64,000 nucleotides of DNA from Gnomoniopsis sp. IMI 355080 (lineage: Eukaryota; Ascomycota; Sordariomycetes; Diaporthales; Gnomoniaceae), in assembly GCA_027946555.1 (NCBI GenBank), contig JAPEVC010000142.1:32154-96153 (forward strand), given 5' to 3'. Below are positions 12,444 to 23,000 of the stretch, one piece after another (positions within the stretch are counted from its first letter, which is position 1; every line of letters begins with the position of its first letter). The notes under the pieces were generated by a model. It was not told where the DNA came from. It saw nothing but the letters and a program-made list of their open reading frames with translations, and searched no databases. Made by a program: the position numbers and the translations under genes.

Positions 12444-14104
12444 ATGGCCTCCTCTTCATTCTGGAAGAACCGGTCCCTCCGGGTATCAGACAAGAAGCGC
12501 ACCCGAGCTGCGGAGCTCACACTCAAAGAGTCACTGTATCCCATCTGCCTCGTTACCATCCTCTTCTTCCTGTGGGGCTTCTCCTACGGTCTTCTCGACA
12601 CGCTCAACAAGCACTTCCAAAACACCCTTGGCATCACCAAGGCTCGGTCCTCAGGTCTCCAAGCGGCCTACTTCGGGTAAGAGATATCCTTCCTAGTATC
12701 GATTGCCTGTTGAATTCTTATCTGCCGACTTGGAACGTCTGTGCTTTTCTGTGGCTAAATGACACGCGCAGTGCATACCCGATTGCCTCGCTGGGCCACG
12801 CTGCCTGGATCTTGCGGCATTACAGCTATAGGGCCGTTTTCATCTGGGGACTTTGCCTATATGGCGTCGGTGCCTTGCTTGCTATCCCTGCCATCATCCA
12901 CCGCAGCTTCGGTGGCTTTTGTGCCTGCATTTTCATCATTGGCAATGGATTGGGGTCGCTTGAGACAGCGGCTAATCCGTACATCACAGGTGAGGAGCAT
13001 TGTCTCTCATGTCCGGTCATTTGTCTTGATAGCCCGCGATGGAGGACCGTCTGCTTGAGCCCAACTAATGCGCGAGATGTGTAGTATGCGGACCACCGAA
13101 ATACTCCGAGATGCGTATCAACATCTCGCAAGCCTTCAATGGCATTGGCACGGTGATCGCGCCGGTACTGGGCTCGTACGTCTTCTTCAACTTCGGTGAT
13201 GCCAAGGCACTGCAGAATGTTCAATGGGTGTACCTGTCGATCGCGGTGTTCGTCTTTCTATTGGCGATTGTCTTCTTTTTTTCGACCATTCCTGAAATCA
13301 CCGATGCCGATATGGCCTTCCAGGCCGAGGAGTCGCACGCGAGCGCAGATAACGCCAAACCATTCTGGAAGCAATACCGGCTTTTCCATGCGTCGTTTGC
13401 ACAGTTTGCTTATACCGGAGCACAAATTGCTATTGCGAGGTGAATGGTCTCGTTCTTCGCGACTGTATTATGAGGCGCGTGCTGATGACGACTACAGTTA
13501 CTTTATCAATTATGTGACAGAAACACGGCCCAACACCGACTCCGCACTCGGCTCTCAGTTCCTCGCTGGAGCGCAGGGCGCCTTCTCCATCGGCCGTTTT
13601 GTAGGCGTCGGCATTATGCACTTCATCAAGCCGCGCTGGGTGTTCCTGTTCTACCTTTGCATGTGCATTGTCTTCATCGGGCCTTCCATCACCCAGCGCG
13701 GTAATACGGGCATGTCAATGCTGTACCTAACGCTCTTCTTCGAAAGTATCATCTTTCCCACCATCGTGGCGCTCGGGATGCGCGGGCTAGGACGACATAC
13801 CAAAAGGGGAAGTGGCTTCATCGTTGGAGGTGTGTTTGGCGGCGCATGCGTGCCACCGTTAACCGGCGCGGTGGCGGACATGCATGGAACTGCGCTGGCG
13901 ATGGTGGTACCGATGGCTTTCTTTATTGCAGCTGCGACTTATGCTATAGCGGTGAATTTTGTGCCCGCATATCGAGACACGGCGGATGCGTTCACAGAGA
14001 CGGATATTGGGCTGAGAGGTCATTCGGACGGTGTGGTAGATGTAGGTGAAGAGATCAGTGTGGATGAGGAGAAGGCCGTGGTGGGCGGGCAGAAGGAGCT
14101 ATGA
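12444..14104 (+). CDS. MFS sugar transporter of the L-fucose permease (FucP) family
   Basis: Four exons (12444-12676, 12772-12989, 13085-13439, 13498-14104) give 470 residues. FucP-family signatures are clear: LFFLWGFSYGLLDTLNKHFQ in the first helix, GLQAAYFGAYPIASL in the second, NGLGSLETAANPYITVCGPP around helix 4, and FNGIGTVIAPVLGSYVFF in helix 5. About 12 hydrophobic segments are present, split by a cytosolic loop after helix 6 (EITDADMAFQAEE). The family performs proton-coupled uptake of fucose or related sugars at the plasma membrane; the substrate here is unknown. The ATG at 12444 is the first in frame. The C-terminus is acidic and Val/Glu rich. All three introns have GT-AG ends and the phases 2, 1, 2 are consistent. 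It is followed downstream by the tRNA-Arg gene. Confidence 0.92.
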
Positions 14105-14709
14105 TGAGATAATTACCTAAGTAGGTTGTTGATAATGTGCGAGATCTGGGGAGAAGGTGTTTGTGTGGCCTGTGAGGATTCAATCAGTGAGAGAGACTGG
14201 TTTGGATAATGACATGTACAAATATGTCAACTATTCAGAACAGACGCGAAATTTCTACTTTGGCCCGATTACTTGGGAGTTCCAGCGCTTGGCAACCGAC
14301 TACATTTGATGATCACTTTTACCCGAGTCCATATGTCTCGCGAAGAACTCAATCTCTTTACCGTACACTATCAAAGCAACAGCATGAGTGTTTGGACTTA
14401 TAGAGGATTTGACATTCATGTGCCTTGTGACGGCTATCCTTGCAGGCATGGTTATGGACCTTTCGGACCTTAGCCCTCCCTTGTTGATATCAAGGTGAGC
14501 AAGCCCCCTGGCTGACTCCTCCTGGCTGCAGCCGCAGGCCGTCTGGCTCTTTCCTTCTTTCGCTAACGGCAAAAACTCACAAGTAGCACGATAAATTGTG
14601 CCCTTGCGCCTGCATACAAGGTTCGGTGACAATTCCTATCTTTGATTCTAACACTCATCCTGGCTCAGTACATGAGTTTGCATTTTGCACTTTTATTTCA
14701 ACCAAATCT
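14105..14709. other. intergenic
   Basis: About 600 nt between the transporter and the tRNA gene. One TACCTAAGTAGGT motif lies at 14114-14126. No gene is supported. Confidence 0.45.
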
Positions 14710-14858
14710 GGTCGGGTGGCGCAATGGTAGCGTGTGTAAGTTCAGACCGAGTATCCGCAATGTGATCTAGCCAATTCTAATATCGTTTGTAGAGGACTCC
14801 TATTCAAAGCGAGTCACTTTCAATCCTGAGGTTGTGGGTTCGAGTCCCACCTCGATCG
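14710..14858 (+). tRNA. tRNA-Arg(CCT) with two introns, one of spliceosomal appearance
   Basis: The ends pair as a seven-base acceptor stem (14710-14716 with 14851-14857, two G-T wobbles) and 14858 is the discriminator. The D arm (14719-14733, loop AATGGTA) and T arm (14834-14850, loop TTCGAGT) are perfect. Anticodon CCT is at 14799-14801 in loop CTCCTAA. Two inserts must be removed. The first (14736-14792, 57 nt) lies between tRNA positions 27 and 28. It begins GTAAGT, contains TTCTAAT at 14775-14781 and ends TTTGTAG. The second (14803-14822, 20 nt) lies at the canonical place after position 37 and can form an AAAG/CTTT hairpin. Removing both leaves 72 nt with a complete cloverleaf whose anticodon stem is TAGGA/TCCTG. 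Box A (14717-14727) and box B (14837-14847) are intact. The D-loop matches what I recall of yeast tRNA-Arg(CCU). Whether the first insert is spliced in vivo is unknown. Confidence 0.85.
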
Positions 14859-15441
14859 ATGCTTTTTGTTTTCTAAACAGGTTAGACAGATTGTCCACTT
14901 GATTATGTTTTTTTTTTGTCTCCTTTTGCCTAAAGTGGTCTATAGGTTGCTATATTCCTCAGCGTTTCTATGGAGGCTCGCGGCGGCTGGATAGCACGCG
15001 GGGCCCTGACCTCTGCTAGTTCTTCTTCTTGGTAGTTCATATTAGGTATTTCATTAGCCTCTTGCTATATGCCGACTCAAATGCGAGACAACACGGCGAG
15101 ACCTTCCTGTATTGTTGTCCCCTCCCCCCTCCCTTTAGCTACAGTCTTTTAGATCTACAATACATTGCGAAAAGCTGAGCCTTTTGCCAGTGACTTACGC
15201 ATTGTGCCCTCACATAGCACGTCTCCGTCCCAATAACCATGCAAGTAAAATCGACGTCGATAGGGTTGGGGTTGCAGGGAAGACCAATTGCCGTTGGCTC
15301 CAGCCATCCCTGTTACGTTTGAGAGCCTCAGTCTGTCGACGTCCTACCAAACTTAAGTGAATTTCACCTTTCATTTCCCAAAAAATCCATGTTGTTCCTC
15401 CCCCTAGGCCGTTTATCGTCCCTAGGCAACATCCGTCGACG
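14859..15441. other. intergenic, upstream of the DUF4470/MYND gene
   Basis: Apart from the Pol III terminator there is no further RNA or coding feature. The last 250 nt are pyrimidine-rich and probably include the promoter and 5' UTR of the following gene. Confidence 0.4.
14863..14867 (+). terminator. RNA polymerase III T-run terminator of the tRNA
   Basis: A run of five T follows the tRNA discriminator base by four nucleotides, the expected distance for Pol III termination. It supports this locus being a transcribed tRNA gene. Confidence 0.7.
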
Positions 15442-18400
15442 ATGCTCACACCAACAGTCCTCAGTGCAACAACTCCTTTCTATGCCGTGGGAAACACGCC
15501 AGCTGTGAGCTTTACGCGCTGTATCCCACAAGGCGTGCACGCCGATATTCTGCTCTTGGGCTGCGGTGATGTGAGGAATATCCTGTACACTGCCTACTCG
15601 GAGAAAGGCTTTCGTGAGTTTTACACAATCTCAACATGAATCAAAAAAAGCTTACTCTTTGAAATAACAGCTGCCCGGAAGTTGGACATCACAGCCTGCG
15701 ATGTCGAGGAGGCGATCATCGGTATGGCTGCTGCCCCTTGCACCTCTTATCACGTCTTCGCACAAGAATGCTGACGAGTTGTAGCTCGCAACGTTCTTCT
15801 ATTAACCCTCATGGTGGCGCATGGTCAGACCACACCGTCGCGTACTATCTGGGCCACGTACTACAACCTCTTTCTCGATGATGAAGCTATTCAGGTCCTC
15901 GACAATCACATCCATGAGCTTCTGGCCTTTTCTAACTCGCTTGATGAGTGGAGGAGTTGCAAATTCGGGAGCAAGTTCCACTTCAGTGATGGTATGACGC
16001 TGCAGTCAGTCCGGGAGATCTGGGCAAAGTATGCCGGAGCACTCACAGACAAGGACAGCGAGCGTTACCGGTCCGATTTCGAGAACGCACTGAAGAGCTC
16101 AACAGAGTACAGAAATGCAACCGCCGGGGATGGATCTTTGGCATACTGGGGTGCACGGGCAGCCGCCCCTCTGGGAATGCAGGTCATGATGGGTGATGAG
16201 CTGAAGACTATCCTGGACACCTGGTGGGAAAAGGGGACAACAGACAGCGCCACCAAGAAAATGCAGAATCCGAATCCTCTTTTCGCCGTTAGCCTCTCGA
16301 AGAACTCGGTATTACACCATGGGTCCAATCCTATTTTGTCCTTTCATCTCGCAGCAGCGATGGCGCATCTCTCCGAAGCATCACCAATGAAGCTGCCGGA
16401 GGTGAATGTGTCCTCGTCTATACCGAGTCTGAGCGCCACCGCGGCGCTCCAATTTTCAGATTGGACTAAGGCATTTATTGAGTTGGCTCATGGCGATCTT
16501 ATCATACGCTTTACTACCGCAGACGCTTTCGCGTTGTGCCACACTCTTCAGCATCATATTGCCACAGGCCAGACTTCTGCGAACTTTTACCGGCGGAATC
16601 TCAGTCCTGAATGCCTCACGCTCGACCTTGTGGAGTACTCCAACGCTGGAGCCCCAAAAAAGTTCGACGTCATCGACACGTCGAATCTATCCGATCACTT
16701 CGGTGCTTTGAATATTCTTGTCTCCGCAACTCCTTTGCTGAAGGATGTTACATGGGCAACTCTCCATACAGAAACGATGTGCAACACTACAGACGAGAAG
16801 AACTCTAATTTTGATGAAATACTTTGTGGCCGTACAAAAACGGTGTCAACACTTCTCGGCATCAGCGCCGTGGAGTACTGGACGAATGCCACGACGACGT
16901 CTAATGTGGACGAGTACTTGCTCGACGTCACTGTTGCTAAAACTGCACCACTCATCAGGTGGAGGTTCGTGTGGAAGCGCAACTCACACCTTTGCGGGCA
17001 GGAAAAAGACACGCAGCTCAAAGTCAAAGAAGATGAGCTCGCAACTCTGATCTACCAGATCTACCAGAGCATGTTTGCCAGTGAGAATCCGATGGCGCTT
17101 CTCAGCCTGTCTCAAGATCAACAAGTGGAGTCGATAAGGAAGCAAACCTACCCAAAATACCATCGTGGAAGTCTCGTGGCGTTCATGAAACATCTACTCC
17201 AAGTCGTCGATACAAATGTCAAAATGGTTTGCAAAAAGGTGATGGAGAAGATTGCGAAGGACTCAACGCTAATATTCGGCTCTAATTTCTTGCAATCGAT
17301 GTCTCTGGAAATGTCTAGACAGGGGCTTTTCAGTGAGGACTGGCTGAAAGAGGCAATCCGTAAGGGGCCTGATGCAGGTTTCTTTGAGATATGGCCGACG
17401 ATTCCTGAGGGTGTCTATCTGACTCTCGTTGTCCCGAAAAGTTCATGGAATTCGGTCTATTCGGCCGCTCTCGCAAGCAGGATCGGCTTCTCTGTCGAGG
17501 GCAGCATGACGTGCAGCAAATGGCATAACCTTTTCGCAGATGTACAAGTTGTGTTTGGAGTTCTTGAACCATCTGGCGAGCGAGGCAGCCCAGATTTCTC
17601 GGTCGCGATAAAGGAAGACAAGCTTGGTTGGGCTGGAGAGTCTTCCATGATTGCAACATTTTACGTGCCAACAATTGCGGTGCAGTTAAAACCGAAGAAC
17701 ACAAAAGTGGCCCTCTGCGTTCAGAATACGTTCCAAAACATCAAGGCCCTCAAAGCCAAAGCGAAGCTTGGAGAGGAGTTGCAGATCAGTGATGCAGACT
17801 TAGAAGACGAAGACAGGGTCTACATCACCAAGAACCCACCAGGTCAAGCTGGTGCCCCTATCTTTGGTAGCCTCTGCCCATCACAGCCAGCGAAGGCCAT
17901 GGATTCTGAGTGTAGCTCATACTTTTCGGCCAATCTGGACGCATCTGGTCGCATCGATTCTCTAACGGGGCACCTCGACATCTTGTCCACCGAGGGCAAG
18001 AAACTTCTCGCCGATAAAGCCTCCGTGGACGTTCGCCAACTTTCGCCGTTCATCTTCAACATTAGCTTAGGAGCCAAAGACATGGTTGAGAATCTCTACT
18101 TCCCAATCCCTATCGACAAGGACCGCAGCAAGACACGTATCGCGCGAGCATCCGCCTATATTGAAGTGATCGCGCCGATTGCCAACCCAGCAACGGCGCA
18201 AAGCCTTGATAACTTCATTTTCCCAACCACGTTGGCGGAATGCCGCTCTACTTGTAGCCCAGGCCTGCTCATACCTGCTACACTTAACATACCGCACTTG
18301 AATCTCGACACTCTTCCCATTATCGACGTCTCCGACAAAGAACACCTTGGATTTCTCACCCTGCTCGCCTCTTGGACATTCTCTATACATGAGCGCAAGC

Positions 18401-19215
18401 TGCGCGAACAAACCGTTGGATCCAACCAAGGTGGTCTCGCCCCTTCGGCACGACTCAACTTCAAAGAGTCGCTTTTTACTATGTTCATGCTTGCGTCAGG
18501 TCTGCAAGGTGGTCAAACAGGTCTCTTCGCCATCAATCACCCCAAAAAGGGAGGGATCCACATCCTGATATTTGTCTCTGCTATCCGTCTTGACGGCGCC
18601 AATGGCAGCATTGCACTCGACGCCGCTGTCATCCCTTTAACGCTGGATGTGATCACATCCGGCCAGCTGGAGTCATTTCTTCTTATACTCCGCACTTTGG
18701 AATGCTGCACCATCACGGTCGATGACGAAGAGCTTCTGCTATGGAAGAAAGCCCTGCCTGCGCTGGTTGAGCGCTGCCGGAGCTGGAGCCATACTACCGA
18801 GTGTGAGTATGCCCAGCCGGGAGCAACGGTTCCTCTCAGTACCACGGAGGGAGCCCAGGTCATCTGCAGCTGCGGCACAGGGAAATTTCCGGAGAACTTC
18901 ATAAGCCTGCCTGAGTGGGATACAGCCGCCAAGTTCGCGACTCGGCTGGCTATTAGCCCGACGTTTGCGGTGCCTTTTGTCGAACAGGTTGTGGATCTAG
19001 AGGTACTGAAGGGCATGGCAAGTTCAGGCTTGGCTGTATCGGCGCAGCGATGCCGAAGTTGCGGCGCCAGTCAAGGAAACAATGGTACTGCATTGAAGAA
19101 GTGTATGCGTTGTTTGAAAGTGCAATACTGTTCCGTCCAGTGTCAGAAAAAGGACTGGAAAAAACATCGAATGGAATGTGAGGAGGCGTCTCCAGCGTGG
19201 GAAGGAGGGAAATAA
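15442..19215 (+). CDS. DUF4470 and MYND zinc-finger protein
   Basis: Three exons (15442-15613, 15671-15721, 15785-19215) give 1217 residues. The N-terminus has the DUF4470 signature: ADILLLGCGDVRNILYTAY, then RKLDITACDVEEAIIARNVLLL, spread over all three exons, which strongly supports both small introns. This is followed by a long conserved-in-fungi region with no motif I can name. The C-terminus (about 1170-1210) is a MYND zinc finger with CRSCG, KCMRC, YCSVQCQ and HRMEC supplying the Cys/His ligands. MYND domains bind short proline-containing peptides, and DUF4470 commonly pairs with them in fungi, suggesting a protein-interaction role in the cytosol or nucleus, but no reaction is known. 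It ends 0.86 kb from the convergent glucan synthase gene. Confidence 0.88.
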
Positions 19216-20070
19216 GCAAACACGGTCTAATTGGAATCCAAGTCCCATTAACACTCCTATAGCTGCATGAAATGCGACTATGTTTGGTTTCGCAAATTAC
19301 AATTATTCACTACACCGATACGTAGACGAAGCTGACCTCTACCGCCCATGAGCTGCGTGAACTGCTGAAGTTTTCTGGTCAAGATTCCGATCAGTGCCCA
19401 GGTGGTCTCTTGATGTTGGCTGAACCAAGCTAAGATAACTGCAGTTGTGGCTGGTCTTTTCATGAGGTGATTCTGGCAAGATACCCCGATTTAAGGCCTT
19501 TGAGTGCGTAATGACCAAGGGCGATCGCCGTGTGACGAAGAGGAGCAGACTGAAGATAGCTACGGCAGTCCCAGATGAAACGTGAGGAATCGGCTGCAGC
19601 ATGGGAAAGTGAAATGCAAGCTCACATAGCCCAATACTGGCTCCGTAACCATATGCTTGTTCGTCTCCTGCTGCCGCGTACTGAGCTCACCGAAAGGGCT
19701 CCGGGCTGCGGGTCAGCAGCGGATACGAGCCATTAGAATGGCTGTAACGGGCAAATGGAATTCGTGTCCTACAACATCAACCAAAAAGATGCGTTGTCAC
19801 AATGCTACAATCGCAGAAACCAGTACAGCTTTTTCAGTTCGTACACGCGGGAGTTGGTTCTGGTCTCCACAAAGAGAGCTGTGAAATACACAGGTATTAC
19901 TTTTCGCAGAAGGGTGAGAGGATCAAGTATATTACTGATTTTAGAATTTAAAATCATCCGTCTATTTCATGTGTCGATGGATATCCCAGGAAACACCGTT
20001 CCAAATGTGCATTGCCACCAACGCCTGCTTAAGTGTACCCACGCCAAATACCTCCTTACTAAACTAACAT
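19216..20070. other. intergenic between convergent genes
   Basis: About 850 nt between two gene 3' ends. I see no coding exon, RNA or repeat; short frames in both strands lack recognisable features. Confidence 0.5.
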
Positions 20071-23000
20071 TTAAGGCTTGAAAAGCTGCTCCTTGCGGAA
20101 GAACACGAAAAAGCCTGCCGCCGCAACAAGCTGCATCAATAGTGCCACCCAGAAATACACATTCGAAACTCCATCCCAGAAGTCGACTGCCAAGTTGGGG
20201 AAGACAGGCCCAGGTCCCATAGCATCGGGTGCTTTGGCCCGCGCAAGAATGGTGAATACCGAACCGATCACTTGCGCACAAGCGATGGCAGCACCCATAT
20301 GGACCCGCGTCAGTGTCTGCATCAGGATCATACCAAAGCCCACACCTTGCAGGGTGTCCAGTAGTCCGAGCCACAACCAGAGGCCACGACCGACTAATGC
20401 CCCGACTGCCCTGGCAGTGTCGTCGCTGCCACCAGATAGTACCCAGGGCAAGTATAGGCCCATATTTGAGGTGCCCCAAAGCTCTTGTGCCCAACGAGGA
20501 GCCCCAAGGCCGATGGCAAATAGTGGCAAGGCCCATGAGTGCTCGCTGGACAACTTGGCTAGAAGCCCCAACACACCGATCCAGACGATCACGAAAAAGA
20601 AGACGACAAGAATTGCGATTCCCCAAGCGGGAACATGGTCCGAATTCCACAAGTAGCCCCAATTCCTTCCGTACGGGCCGCTGAGCCAGAAATTCTGGAT
20701 GGCCACAACCACGAAGAACCAGACAACGACTTTGCGTCGCAGCATCGAAGCGTACAAAGCAGGCACATTGCCAGGCTGTGAGCGGTATGCACTTGGAAGC
20801 CCGATGAACAAAGCTACACCAATGAACCAGATCAAGACGGCAATCGGAACAGTGACGGCGGTGACGATTGGCGATGCCGTGGTCAGGATGCTTATGGTAC
20901 TGCCGTTGTTGGCCAAAGAGGAAATATAGTCACCCCAGTACCAAAGGGCTGCGATGTAGATCTGTTGAGTGCCTTGAATCATGCATGCGCGGAAGATCCA
21001 TGCTTGGACGGCAGTACCTCCTTCAGTACCAAAGTTGAGAGTAAAGAACATAAAGCCGCTCGCTGATGCGAATGCGTAAAGTCCCGAGGCCACATTTTGT
21101 ACCGAGGTGGTGGCCAGAGTAGTCTCGGTATACGGCGTCATTCCCAGAAGGAAGAATGCCGCGCCGTACAGCAAGAAGGGAGCAGAAAGCAAGATGTACG
21201 ATTTTATGTATCGGGAGAGGATCCACCAGAAGATAGTGGCCCCGAGGAATATGGAGGAGATGATGTACAGCCGTTCTGCGGTCTGGCCGTTTTGGCCTGT
21301 CAAAAGTGTAATTTGATCTGTGACACGACATTAGCGAGTTTCACTATGTAGGATTCTGAAAGTACTCACAAGAATTCGCTGCGATGATCTGGCCAAAAGC
21401 CAACAGGAACGTGTAGATAGGCCAGTCACCCACTTTTCTCTGCAGCCATTTCCTGAGTAGCTTTGGTGCAACGTGGTCATGGCCGAGCTGGAACTCGTCC
21501 ACTGAGCTTTCGGAAGAGTCTTTGCCCGGTGTCTTGCCCAATTTCGCGTCGTAGAACTTGCCGAACCAATCTTTTTCACTCTTCTTGAGATAGTCTTCGA
21601 CACAAAGCCTATCTGACGAGAGATTCTCCATGTGCTGGTCAAGATGTTTCTCAAACTTTTCGTAATAACGACCAGAAGGGTCGTTGAAGAAGGGATCCAC
21701 ATTCTGTAATTTGAAGTCTTTTCGGCCGGCGGCAACAGTGTCAAGCGTGAGAGTAGACATGTTGTTTTGGTGTGCCATTATCTCTTGCAGACGTTCAGAA
21801 CCGGGAATCTCAGTGCTACCGTTGGAGTTTCTGCTGGAATCAGTGTTATCCCCACGTTGTGATGCTGTTTCTTGATCGCCCCTGACCGAGACAATGCGGT
21901 TTATACTCTCACTCCGATTCTCTATCTCAGTGAGAGCCTTCAGACGCGAGCCAAGCAAGTTACTAAGACTACCCTGTCGATAGGCAGGCCGATTAGCGAC
22001 AGGAGTAGCACTGCCCGATGATCGGCCACCAGAGGTTTGTGGTCGCCGCTCTGGACTGTGAGCTCTGCTCGGAGCTGCCGTGGAGAATGCCGTGACAGGA
22101 ACAGATGGCATCCCCGAGGAGCCACCGCCTGGTGTCGGAGGCTCAGATTCAGGGTAACGTGACATCCTGGGAATTCTTCGGCGGTCAGGGCTTGGTGCTC
22201 TGCTTGAATTTGCAGTAGAGATAGCGGTCGGTGTCGAAGGCCATAGCGAGGGCGTCGAGAATCCCGTCCCGGGTATGGATAAGGACATCCGGGGTCTCCG
22301 CGCAACTCGTTGGTGCAACTCAATAGAGGTTGATTGCAGTGTTTCCAGGTCTTTGATCCATTGAGCCACTGGAAATCGTTGAACTGAAGATCGAGCCCGC
22401 ATCAGGGCCCTCGTCTCCTGAGAGGAAGCCAAAGCTGACTGTATGGCGGATTTGAATTGGCGGACCAAATGTTTTGGAGCCATAGACTGGTCACTGAATT
22501 AGCGGCTGCTCAATGGTGACTATTCTCATACATTTTTAATCGCAAATAAAGCCACGCCGTACTGCAGCATCGTGGTAATTCACAGCCAGACAAGGCGGAG
22601 GGCAAGCAAAATCACCTGCATGAGGGCAAAGTGTAAGCGGAGGAAAGTTTGGAAAGTTATTTACCTCAATCGGATACCACCATCCAGGCATCTGCCCAAG
22701 TCCTCCAACCCTGGAACCGACTCCGAGAGCGCCTTTACGGCCAAATTCGACGGCGACAAGGCCAAATGGCTCGTCACGCGAGGGGATGAGGGCGAATTCA
22801 GCGCCGCTGAACAAGAATGGTGGCAAAGCAACGAACTCGGGCTTTGAGTATACCCTTCCTGGATAACGTTGCATCATCTTTGCAAGCTTGAGAGCTGCAA
22901 ATTTGCCATATAAGTCGATCAGAGGTCCCACACAAATGAGCTGAATATTCGGATTCTTGTCAAGAAGCGCAGGGAACACATCCGCAATCTGCAAGGCAAG

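Noticed and set aside
15811..19215. Start of the DUF4470/MYND protein at 15811
   Set aside because: Two upstream small exons restore the conserved DUF4470 N-terminus in phase, so the start at 15442 is preferred.
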